From Myxococcales bacterium (GTDB lineage Bacteria > Myxococcota_A > Bradymonadia > UBA7976 > UBA1532): 38,733 nucleotides of DNA. The translations under genes were made by a program, and so were the position numbers. Under the pieces are notes generated by a model. It searched no databases and was not told the DNA's origin. It saw only the letters and a list, made by a program, of their open reading frames with translations. Shown here piece by piece: positions 24,664 to 38,733 of the stretch. The stretch lies in assembly GCA_009692505.1 (NCBI GenBank), contig SHZC01000023.1, forward strand, positions 1 through 38,733, given 5' to 3'. Numbering within the stretch: position 1 is the stretch's first letter; each line of letters begins with the position of its first letter.

Positions 24664-25481
24664 AGAGCCGCCCACCCCCACGACGAGACCGGCCCGCTGA
24701 CGGCAGAGGCGCGAGGGGCGCACCCGGGCAGGGGAGCGAGGCCCCAGACTGGGTGCTCGTCGCCGGGCCCCACGCCGTGCTCGCGTTGGCCTCCTCTGCC
24801 CCAGAGCGAATCATCGAGATCTTGGTGGCGCGTGAGTCCCTCACGCAACGGGCCGAAGCGCTCTCCCGGTTACGCGCCGTCGGCCTCAAACCGAACGAAT
24901 CGACGCGAGCGGAGCTGGACCGTCTGGCCGGTCTCCTTCGGCATCAGGGGCTCCTCGCGCGGGCCCGCCCCGCCGACTACGTCGACTGGGAGTCCCTGCT
25001 CGAGCGACCGGACGCGCTCCTCGTCGCGGTGGACCAGGTCACTGATCCCCACAACTTCGGGGCGATCTTGCGCTCGACGGAGGCGATGGGTGGAACAGGC
25101 GCGCTCGTGACACGAGACCGGTGCGCCCAGTTAGGGGCGACGACGACGCGAACGTCTGCGGGGGCCAGCGAGATCCTCCCTGTGGCGATCGAGACAAACC
25201 TCTCACGCGCACTCCTCGCGGCCCGTGACGCCGGATTGAGCATCATTGGGGCCGATCTCGACGGCGTGGCCCCCGAGGCGCTCGACCTCTCCGGGCCCCT
25301 CGTGCTCGTTATCGGGGCCGAAGGAGACGGGCTGCGCCGCCTGACGCGCGAGTCGTGCACGGCGATCGTCACGATTCCTCTCTTGGGCCGAACTGAGAGC
25401 CTCAACGCTTCCGCGGCCGCCGCCGTGCTCCTCGCCGAGGTCGCGAGACAGCGTCGCGCAAAAAACCTCGCAATCGCTTGA
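24660..25481 (+). CDS. rlmB: SpoU/TrmH-family 23S rRNA (guanosine-2'-O)-methyltransferase
   Basis: This 273-residue SPOUT-class methyltransferase has, after a basic, probably disordered N-terminus of about 30 residues, a substrate-binding domain (VLVAGPHAVLAL to DYVDWESL) and a trefoil-knot catalytic domain. The three SpoU motifs are DQVTDPHNFGAILRSTEA, VLVIGAEGDGLRRLTRESC and IPLLGRTESLNASAAAAVLL. The arrangement fits RlmB, which methylates G2251 of 23S rRNA in E. coli; TrmH-type tRNA methylation cannot be excluded by eye. It is the last gene of the plus-strand operon that starts with the carbamoyltransferase-like gene. Its stop codon overlaps the first promoter-like element of the tRNA-tuf unit. 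Confidence 0.88.
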   Translation: MKSRPPPRRDRPADGRGARGAPGQGSEAPDWVLVAGPHAVLALASSAPERIIEILVARESLTQRAEALSRLRAVGLKPNESTRAELDRLAGLLRHQGLLARARPADYVDWESLLERPDALLVAVDQVTDPHNFGAILRSTEAMGGTGALVTRDRCAQLGATTTRTSAGASEILPVAIETNLSRALLAARDAGLSIIGADLDGVAPEALDLSGPLVLVIGAEGDGLRRLTRESCTAIVTIPLLGRTESLNASAAAAVLLAEVARQRRAKNLAIA

Positions 25482-25506
25482 CGATGATGCGAGCACCGCC
25501 TATAAG
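25478..25506 (+). promoter_or_regulatory. Promoter P1 of the tRNA-tuf unit
   Basis: TTGACG at 25478-25483 and TATAAG at 25501-25506 are separated by 17 bases, each matching five of six sigma-70 consensus positions. This is the best promoter-like sequence I found in the window. It overlaps the rlmB stop codon and lies about 90 bases before the first tRNA. Confidence 0.65.
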
Positions 25507-25550
25507 CCGCGCACCTTAGTGAACGGTATGCTCGTGCTTTGCGTATGGGC

Positions 25551-25580
25551 TTGACCTCAAGACCGCCCTTCGACTAGCTT
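25551..25580 (+). promoter_or_regulatory. Promoter P2 of the tRNA-tuf unit
   Basis: TTGACC at 25551-25556 and TAGCTT at 25575-25580 are separated by 18 bases, and a C-rich stretch follows immediately. A GC-rich discriminator of this kind is typical of stable-RNA promoters under stringent control. Transcription would start about ten bases before tRNA-Thr. Confidence 0.45.
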
Positions 25581-25596
25581 TCGTCCCCGCTTTTGC

Positions 25597-25669
25597 GCTG
25601 GCGTAGCTCAATCGGTAGAGCAGCTGATTTGTAATCAGCAGGTTGCGGGTTCGAGTCCCATTGCCAGCT
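25597..25669 (+). tRNA. tRNA-Thr (anticodon TGT)
   Basis: This is a 73-base cloverleaf. The acceptor GCTGGCG pairs with TGCCAGC (one G-T pair). The anticodon stem GCTGA/TCAGC encloses loop TTTGTAA, and the T-arm has GGTTCGAGTCC. The discriminator is T, and the 3' CCA is not encoded. It is first in a four-tRNA cluster upstream of tuf. Confidence 0.97.
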
Positions 25670-25705
25670 CCGATAATTCCAGAGCCGAGGAGTTGAAGAC
25701 CCTGT

Positions 25706-25790
<85 letters not shown>

Positions 25791-25822
25791 CGATATTCAA
25801 CCGACCCGTTCGCGGGTCGCCT

Positions 25823-25895
25823 GCGGGAGTAACTCAGCTGGCAGAGTGTCAGCCTTCCAAGCTGAATGTCGCGGGTTCGAACCCCGTCTCCCGCT
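25823..25895 (+). tRNA. tRNA-Gly (anticodon TCC)
   Basis: This is a 73-base cloverleaf. The acceptor GCGGGAG pairs with CTCCCGC. Anticodon stem TCAGC/GCTGA encloses loop CTTCCAA, and the T-arm reads GGGTTCGAACCCC. The discriminator is T and CCA is not encoded. Confidence 0.97.
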
Positions 25896-25947
25896 CACTT
25901 CTTTCTCACTTTCCGTCCTCGATGAAATCGTCTCTTGAGACGACTTC

Positions 25948-26020
25948 GCTGGCGTAGCTCAGTTGGTAGAGCACGTCCTTGGTAAGGACGGGGTCACCGG
26001 TTCAAATCCGGTCGTCAGCT
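25948..26020 (+). tRNA. tRNA-Thr (anticodon GGT)
   Basis: This is a 73-base cloverleaf. The acceptor GCTGGCG pairs with CGTCAGC (one G-T pair). Anticodon stem CGTCC/GGACG encloses loop TTGGTAA, and the T-arm reads CCGGTTCAAATCCGG. The discriminator is T and CCA is not encoded. It is the last tRNA before tuf, 58 bases upstream of its ATG. Confidence 0.97.
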
Positions 26021-26078
26021 TGTTTCAAGAAATTAGCGACCGCAATCAACGAAAAGTCGCTGTAGGGAGCTTCTAGCC

Positions 26079-27263
<1,185 letters not shown>

Positions 27264-27306
27264 TCTTCTCGCTCGGCCCGCGCTCGACGGGGCGCGGCGC
27301 CTGAGG

Positions 27307-27337
27307 AACCCAGACGGTCATTTGACTGTCTGGGTTT
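27307..27337 (+). terminator. Strong stem-loop after tuf
   Basis: Bases 27307-27319 pair with 27324-27336 to form a 13-base-pair stem (one G-T pair) with a four-base loop. The stem ends in TTT and is followed by a T-rich stretch. It lies between the tuf stop and tRNA-Trp. The T-run is short, so partial read-through into tRNA-Trp and secE is possible. Confidence 0.7.
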
Positions 27338-27396
27338 CGGTTTGTTGGGCCAACTGAAATCCCCCTGGCCATCGGCCACCCGAGACGTTGCAGCAT

Positions 27397-27469
27397 AGGC
27401 TCGTAGTACAATTGGTAGTACACCGGACTCCAAATCCGGGTGTTGGGGGTTCGAGTCCCTCCGAGCCTG
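27397..27469 (+). tRNA. tRNA-Trp (anticodon CCA)
   Basis: This is a 73-base cloverleaf. The acceptor AGGCTCG pairs with CGAGCCT. Anticodon stem CCGGA/TCCGG encloses CTCCAAA, and the T-arm reads GGGGTTCGAGTCCCT. The discriminator is G and the 3' CCA is not encoded. A-A-A at 36-38 makes it a likely MiaA/MiaB/MiaE substrate. It sits 54 bases before secE, as in many bacteria. Confidence 0.97.
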
Positions 27470-27523
27470 CAGAGCGACGTCTCGGGTGACCGATAAAGTC
27501 CGGTCGAAAGCATCGAAAAGTCC

Positions 27524-27913
27524 ATGACCGACAGCAAGCGCATCGTGCAAATCACCTATGCCTTGGCCACGTTCATCGTGCTCATGACGCTCGTACAAGC
27601 GTATGCGAGCATCTTTGCGGTGGCAGGCGTGCGTGACACGCAGCTCCTCGGCAAAGATTTTACGACGAGCCGTCTCTTGGCGATTGCCACCGCGGGCGCG
27701 CTCCTGCTGTGGACATGGCGGCACCCTCGTCTTCGTCCGTTGACCGAAGAGGTCGCCGACGAGATGACCCGGGTCACCTGGCCGACTTGGGACGAGACCC
27801 GGAACAACGTCCGGGTGACCATCGTGGTCTCCGTCATCGCCGCGCTGATTCTCGCGTTCTTCGACTCGATCTTCGGCGCGGTTACGAACTTCATTCTCGG
27901 GGGGGGCGGCTGA
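27524..27913 (+). CDS. secE: Preprotein translocase subunit SecE
   Basis: This 129-residue inner-membrane subunit of the SecYEG channel has three predicted transmembrane segments: about residues 8-32, 50-65 and 98-122. The conserved cytoplasmic amphipathic region before the last segment reads EVADEMTRVTWPTWDETR. The three-segment form resembles E. coli SecE (127 aa) rather than the single-segment form of many Gram-positives. It lies between tRNA-Trp and nusG, the usual position. No rpmG (ribosomal protein L33) gene is present between tuf and secE, where some bacteria have it. Confidence 0.95.
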   Translation: MTDSKRIVQITYALATFIVLMTLVQAYASIFAVAGVRDTQLLGKDFTTSRLLAIATAGALLLWTWRHPRLRPLTEEVADEMTRVTWPTWDETRNNVRVTIVVSVIAALILAFFDSIFGAVTNFILGGGG

Positions 27914-27976
27914 GCTCACGCCCAGCCGGAACTCGACATGCTCACTACCGCTTCCGACCTCGATCGCAAGGGTCCC

Positions 27977-28519
27977 ATGGAACACAAATGGTACGTCGTC
28001 CAGGTGCAGTCCGGCTTCGAGGGGCGCGTCGAATCGACCCTGCGTGAACGCATCAAGCAGAACAAGGTTGACGCGATGTTCACGGAGATCCTCGTCCCCC
28101 GCGAGAACGTCACTGAGGTCGTCAAGGGCGAGCGCAAGCAGCAGGCCCGAAAGTTCTACCCAGGCTACATCCTCATCAAGATGGAACTCAACAAGCGTTC
28201 TTGGCACATCGTCAAGGAGACGCCCCGGGTCAAAGAGTTCGTGGGCGGTGGCGGCAGTGATCCCGCGAAGGTGACGAGCGTGCCTGAGCGCGAGGTCATG
28301 CGCGTCACGAACCAAATGGCGGAAGGCGGCGCACGTCCCGCACCGAAGCAGCGCTTCGATGAAGGTGAGACCGTGCGCGTCACAGACGGACCGTTCGCGA
28401 ATTTCAGCGGCACCGTCGACGAAGTGAATACAGACAAAGGCAAGCTGAGGGTGCTCGTGAGCATCTTCGGCCGAGCCACCCCCGTCGAACTCGATTTCAC
28501 GCAGGTCGAGAAGGCTTAA
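27977..28519 (+). CDS. nusG: Transcription termination/antitermination protein NusG
   Basis: NusG binds RNA polymerase, stimulates elongation and links it to Rho or the ribosome. The N-terminal NGN domain begins [15 protein letters not shown] and includes [12 protein letters not shown]. The C-terminal KOW domain reads [25 protein letters not shown]. Two starts are possible: ATG 27938 (193 aa) and ATG 27977 (180 aa, preceded by AAGGG). The shorter form matches the family length (E. coli 181 aa) and is preferred, but the evidence is not decisive. It follows secE closely and precedes rplK by 36 bases. Confidence 0.96.
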   Translation: MEHKWYVVQVQSGFEGRVESTLRERIKQNKVDAMFTEILVPRENVTEVVKGERKQQARKFYPGYILIKMELNKRSWHIVKETPRVKEFVGGGGSDPAKVTSVPEREVMRVTNQMAEGGARPAPKQRFDEGETVRVTDGPFANFSGTVDEVNTDKGKLRVLVSIFGRATPVELDFTQVEKA

Positions 28520-28555
28520 GGCCCTCACCGCGTCGCGACTCAGGAGAATCGGAAA

Positions 28556-28987
28556 ATGGCCAAGAAAATCACCGGCTACATCAAGCTTCAGTGCCCTGCC
28601 GGGAAGGCAACCCCGTCTCCCCCCGTCGGCCCGGCGTTGGGTCAGCACGGCGTGAACATCATGATGTTCGTGAAGGATTTCAACGCGCGGACGGCTGGAC
28701 CTGAGAACGCGGGGCTGATTATCCCCGTTGTCATCACGGTCTTCTCCGACCGGTCCTTTACGTTCGTGACGAAGACGCCGCCCGCGGCCATTCTGCTTCT
28801 GAGGGCAGCCGAGATCCCCAAGGGCTCCGGCGAACCCAACAAGAAGAAGGTCGGTCAGGTCACGATGAAGCAGGTGACGGACATCGCCAAGCTCAAGATG
28901 CCCGACCTCAACTGCACCGGGGTCGACGCCGCCGTTCTGACGGTCTTGGGGACCGCGCGTTCGATGGGCGTCACCGTCGTAGACTAA
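28556..28987 (+). CDS. rplK: 50S ribosomal protein L11
   Basis: This 143-residue protein forms the GTPase-associated centre with 23S rRNA helices 43-44. The N-terminal domain has [23 protein letters not shown], and the RNA-binding C-terminal domain ends with [20 protein letters not shown]. Length is one residue from E. coli L11 (142 aa). AGGAGA lies eight bases before the ATG. It is followed by about 100 bases containing a small perfect hairpin (GCGTTC, loop TGT, GAACGC at 29039-29053) before rplA; whether this serves L1 autoregulation is unknown. Confidence 0.98.
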   Translation: MAKKITGYIKLQCPAGKATPSPPVGPALGQHGVNIMMFVKDFNARTAGPENAGLIIPVVITVFSDRSFTFVTKTPPAAILLLRAAEIPKGSGEPNKKKVGQVTMKQVTDIAKLKMPDLNCTGVDAAVLTVLGTARSMGVTVVD

Positions 28988-29077
28988 AGACAATCGTCGT
29001 AGCCCCGGCCTGACGCCGCGGCTGCAAAATACCCGGGAGCGTTCTGTGAACGCGTTTGAACCGGGGACACGCTCTAC

Positions 29078-29083
29078 AGGAGG
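29078..29083 (+). promoter_or_regulatory. Ribosome binding site that fixes the rplA start
   Basis: A perfect AGGAGG lies five bases before ATG 29089. This excludes the in-frame ATG 29056, which would add 11 non-conserved residues. Confidence 0.85.
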
Positions 29084-29088
29084 AAGCC

Positions 29089-29796
29089 ATGGCTTCGCGT
29101 GGGAAGAACTATCGTAATATGATCAGCCTGGTGGACCGCTCCAAGCTCATGGAGTTGCCCGCCGCCGTGGAGCTTTTGCAGAACGTCAAGTTCTCGAAGT
29201 TCGACGAGGCCGTCGAGGTCGCAATCAACCTCGGCGTCAACCCTCGCCACGCCGACCAAATGGTTCGCGGTGCCGTCGTCTTTCCCCATGGCTTGGGCAA
29301 GACCGTCCGGGTCTGCGTCTTTGCCAAAGGCGAAAAAGAGATTGAGGCCCGTGAGGCCGGGGCCGACTTTGTCGGTGGCGAGGAACTCGTCAAGAAGATC
29401 CAGACCGAGAACTGGCTGGACTTCGACAAGGCCATCGCGACGCCCGACATGATGGGCCTCGTCGGCCGGATTGGTCGTCTCCTCGGACCCCGCGGCCTGA
29501 TGCCCAACCCGAAAGTGGGAACCGTCACCTTCGATATCGCGCGGGCCGTCCGTGAGACCAAGGCCGGTCGCGTGGAGTTCCGCGTCGACAAGGCGGGCAT
29601 CGTGCACGCCCCGGTGGGCCGAATCTCCTTCGACGCGCCCAAGCTCGTCGAGAACATCATCGCCCTCGTGGACCAGATCAATCGTCTGAAGCCCGCGACG
29701 TCGAAGGGTGTCTACATGAAGTCCGCCACGCTGTCGTCGACCATGGGTCCGGGCATTCGCCTCGACACGGGGACGCTGACGCTCAAGGCGATCTGA
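29089..29796 (+). CDS. rplA: 50S ribosomal protein L1
   Basis: This 235-residue protein builds the L1 stalk at the ribosomal E site and in many bacteria represses its own mRNA. Conserved blocks are [31 protein letters not shown], here running from about residue 38, then [21 protein letters not shown], which is the RNA-binding signature, and the C-terminal [18 protein letters not shown]. Length equals that of E. coli L1 within a residue. The start is fixed by a perfect AGGAGG. It is followed by the L10-type leader and rplJ. Confidence 0.98.
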   Translation: MASRGKNYRNMISLVDRSKLMELPAAVELLQNVKFSKFDEAVEVAINLGVNPRHADQMVRGAVVFPHGLGKTVRVCVFAKGEKEIEAREAGADFVGGEELVKKIQTENWLDFDKAIATPDMMGLVGRIGRLLGPRGLMPNPKVGTVTFDIARAVRETKAGRVEFRVDKAGIVHAPVGRISFDAPKLVENIIALVDQINRLKPATSKGVYMKSATLSSTMGPGIRLDTGTLTLKAI

Positions 29797-29827
29797 GGAA
29801 TCTACTCAAGTGTTTTTATGTTTTCGT

Positions 29828-29911
29828 GGCCGACCGGCCAAAGACAGCGGGTGCTCTCGAGCTCAATGAGAGGGGAAACCCTCAAGCCCGCCGAGGCGGG
29901 GTCGGGCTGTC
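29828..29911 (+). promoter_or_regulatory. L10-type ribosomal protein leader (autoregulatory mRNA element)
   Basis: The 234-base gap between rplA and rplJ contains AAAGACAGCGGGTGC (29840-29854) and CTCAAGCCCGCCGAGG (29881-29896). These match the paired conserved strands of the L10 leader (Rfam L10_leader), whose E. coli form I recall as containing AGACAGCAGGTGC and CCTGCCGAGG. Between them is a hairpin, GAGAGGG/CCCTC. The L10-(L12)n complex binds this fold to repress rplJL translation. Exact boundaries are estimated. Confidence 0.8.
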
Positions 29912-30030
29912 GTGTGACGGCGCCCCCCGCGTCAGCCTGTGTGCGAGAAGGCCGAATCGCACCGAGCTGGCCGGCCCAATTACGAGCCAACGCAAGGCGG
30001 CTCACTGATGAGGAAAGGGGGTAAGGAGCG

Positions 30031-30549
30031 TTGAACCGCAACGATAAATCAGCGGAAATCGACCGTCTCAGGACGTCGCTCCAGGGTGTACCCGCGGTTA
30101 TTCTCGCGGACTTCCGCGGCATGACGGTCGAGGAGACGAATAGTCTCCGTCGGGCCTTCCGTGTCGAGGGTGTCCATTACGAGGTGGTCAAGAACACCCT
30201 GGTCCAGCAGGCCGTAACGGGCTCGCCGATGGACTCTCTCGTGCCTTACTTCAAGGGCAATACGGCGATCGCGTTCCATCCGGAAGATCCGGTGGCGCCC
30301 GCCCGTGTGCTCATGAAGTTCGCGAAAGGGAACACCAAGATCTCCGTGAAGGCAGGCTGGCTCGATGGTCGAGTGCTTGACGCCGAAGGGGTCAAGGCAC
30401 TCGCGACGTTGCCTGGGAAAGATGAGCTGCGCAGCAAGTTGCTCAGCGTCTTCATTGGCGTACCGACGCAGTTTGTCCGGGTCCTCATTGCGGGGCCCCA
30501 GACGTTCGTCCAGGTGCTTCAAGCGCGAGCTCAACAGCTCGGTGCGTGA
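30031..30549 (+). CDS. rplJ: 50S ribosomal protein L10
   Basis: This 172-residue protein forms the base of the ribosomal stalk and holds the L7/L12 dimers. The N-terminal rRNA-binding part reads MNRNDKSAEIDRLRTSLQ, then VILADFRGMTVEETNSLRRAFR, then VVKNTLVQQAV; a C-terminal helix for L12 binding follows. The start codon is TTG, chosen because the conserved MNR...K start falls there and no ATG is nearby. AAGGAG is only two bases away, while AGGAAAGGGGG sits about nine bases upstream, so ribosome placement may be unusual. The L10-type leader upstream implies translational autoregulation. Confidence 0.97.
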   Translation: MNRNDKSAEIDRLRTSLQGVPAVILADFRGMTVEETNSLRRAFRVEGVHYEVVKNTLVQQAVTGSPMDSLVPYFKGNTAIAFHPEDPVAPARVLMKFAKGNTKISVKAGWLDGRVLDAEGVKALATLPGKDELRSKLLSVFIGVPTQFVRVLIAGPQTFVQVLQARAQQLGA

Positions 30550-30612
30550 TTTTCGAGTCGAAAAAACATCCGTTTCTCACACGATAGCAAACATAGAATT
30601 GGAGTTCATATC

Positions 30613-30993
30613 ATGAGCGATCTTACCAAGGACCAGGTCATCGACTGGCTCAGCAGCCTCACCGTTCTTCAGATCTCCGAGATCACCAAGGAACTCGAGG
30701 GCAAGTGGGGCGTGTCTGCGGCCGTCGCCGTCGCCGCTGCCGCGCCTGCGGGCGGTGGCGAGGTCGTCAAGGTTGAAGAGAAGACCGAGTTCGACGTCAT
30801 CCTCAAGGATGGCGGCGCCCAGAAGATCCAGGTCATCAAGGTCGTGCGCGAGCTGACCAGCCTGGGCCTCAAGGAGGCCAAGGACCTCGTTGACGGCGCC
30901 CCCAAGGCCGTCAAGGAAGGTGTCTCCAAGGCCGACGCCGAGGACATCAAGAAGAAGCTCGAGGCCGTCGGCGGCAGCGTCGAAATCAAGTAA
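30613..30993 (+). CDS. rplL: 50S ribosomal protein L7/L12
   Basis: This 126-residue stalk protein is present as dimers on L10 and recruits the GTPase translation factors. The N-terminal dimerisation helices read [20 protein letters not shown], followed by an Ala/Gly hinge ([14 protein letters not shown]). The C-terminal domain reads [20 protein letters not shown] and [18 protein letters not shown]. The order rplJ-rplL with a 63-base gap is standard. A 240-base gap separates it from rpoB. Confidence 0.98.
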   Translation: MSDLTKDQVIDWLSSLTVLQISEITKELEGKWGVSAAVAVAAAAPAGGGEVVKVEEKTEFDVILKDGGAQKIQVIKVVRELTSLGLKEAKDLVDGAPKAVKEGVSKADAEDIKKKLEAVGGSVEIK

Positions 30994-31233
30994 TTCGCCT
31001 CTGAGGGTGGGTTCGGGACGAAAAGGCCGCGTCCCGCGCCGACTCCCAGAATGTTTTCACCGCGCCGTTCTGCGTCCGGTCCGATTTTTGCTCGTGGTAC
31101 TTGCGTTCGTCGACGAATTGAGCGATGACGCTGCGCCCCAAATCTGGGGACCCCGGGCAGACCGACCGTGCCCGGCGCGTTCTGTATGGTTCGCCCCATC
31201 ATTCGGTGGCCTTCGGTCCGAAGAGGAACACGC
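30994..31233 (+). other. rplL-rpoB intergenic region with two hairpins, attenuator candidate
   Basis: This non-coding stretch of 240 bases carries a seven-base-pair stem, CGGGACG (31014-31020) with CGTCCCG (31030-31036). A second stem is CCCCA (31136-31140) with TGGGG (31145-31149). Neither is followed by a T-run. In E. coli the corresponding region holds an attenuator and an RNase III site that lower rpoBC relative to rplL; a similar role here is an inference from position. The rpoB frame is open through part of it (from 31168), but that extension is not conserved. Confidence 0.45.
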
Positions 31234-35403
<4,170 letters not shown>

Positions 35404-35428
35404 ACCCGGATTCGCGCGAGGAAACCCC

Positions 35429-38733
<3,305 letters not shown>

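Noticed and set aside
27264..27396. rpmG (L33) between tuf and tRNA-Trp
   Set aside because: The gap is 133 bases, contains the terminator-like stem, and has no frame with L33 motifs.
31168..31233. N-terminal extension of rpoB by 22 residues
   Set aside because: Not conserved, and the ribosome binding site GAGGA is positioned for ATG 31234.

Overview
The window is a high-GC, almost fully coding bacterial chromosome segment. It carries no mobile element, prophage, CRISPR array or rRNA gene. A C-terminal MYXO-CTERM-like sorting tail on a Cys-rich surface protein, a myxobacterial-style kinase-like protein, FHA and lipoprotein genes, and the character of the RpoB, RpoC and EF-Tu sequences suggest the Myxococcota or another former deltaproteobacterial lineage. 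This placement is inferred from family features; no phylogeny was run.

Region 1 (1-11.2 kb) is mostly lineage-specific. It holds the end of a shikimate-kinase-like gene that resembles the C-terminus of BoxR-type regulators, a Dam-type adenine methylase, and a lipoprotein with a class-A beta-lactamase-like fold that has lost its catalytic motifs. Next come a degenerate SDR coupled to a HEAT-like protein, a large secreted toroid/TSP3/Cys-rich protein, and a PlsB-like acyltransferase translationally coupled to a GpsA-like protein lacking its catalytic Lys. The region ends with a reverse-strand lipoprotein and the tRNA hydroxylase gene miaE.

Region 2 (11.2-18.7 kb) holds lon, then a predicted tail-anchored pseudokinase containing nine in-frame copies of a 27-bp tandem repeat. 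After it come a reverse-strand ligand-binding lipoprotein, a divergent zinc-ribbon/double-FHA protein, and a reverse-strand RlpA-like protein.

Region 3 (18.7-25.5 kb) is a tightly packed plus-strand operon: a carbamoyltransferase-like gene, a MshEN-REC-TPR protein, wecB, proS, pyrF and rlmB. Most junctions are ATGA-type overlaps.

Region 4 (25.5-38.7 kb) is the core translation/transcription block: tRNA-Thr(UGU), tRNA-Tyr, tRNA-Gly, tRNA-Thr(GGU), tuf, tRNA-Trp, secE, nusG, rplK, rplA, rplJ, rplL, rpoB and rpoC (cut by the window end). The order of the four tRNAs and tuf matches the E. coli tufB operon. Two promoter-like sites precede the tRNAs, a strong hairpin follows tuf, and an L10-type leader precedes rplJ.

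The main theme of the non-core part is the number of genes with a recognisable enzyme fold whose catalytic residues appear to be gone: beta-lactamase-like, SDR-like, GpsA-like, kinase-like and carbamoyltransferase-like. These are the best candidates for undescribed biology, but each call rests on motif reading by eye and needs profile alignment or structure prediction.
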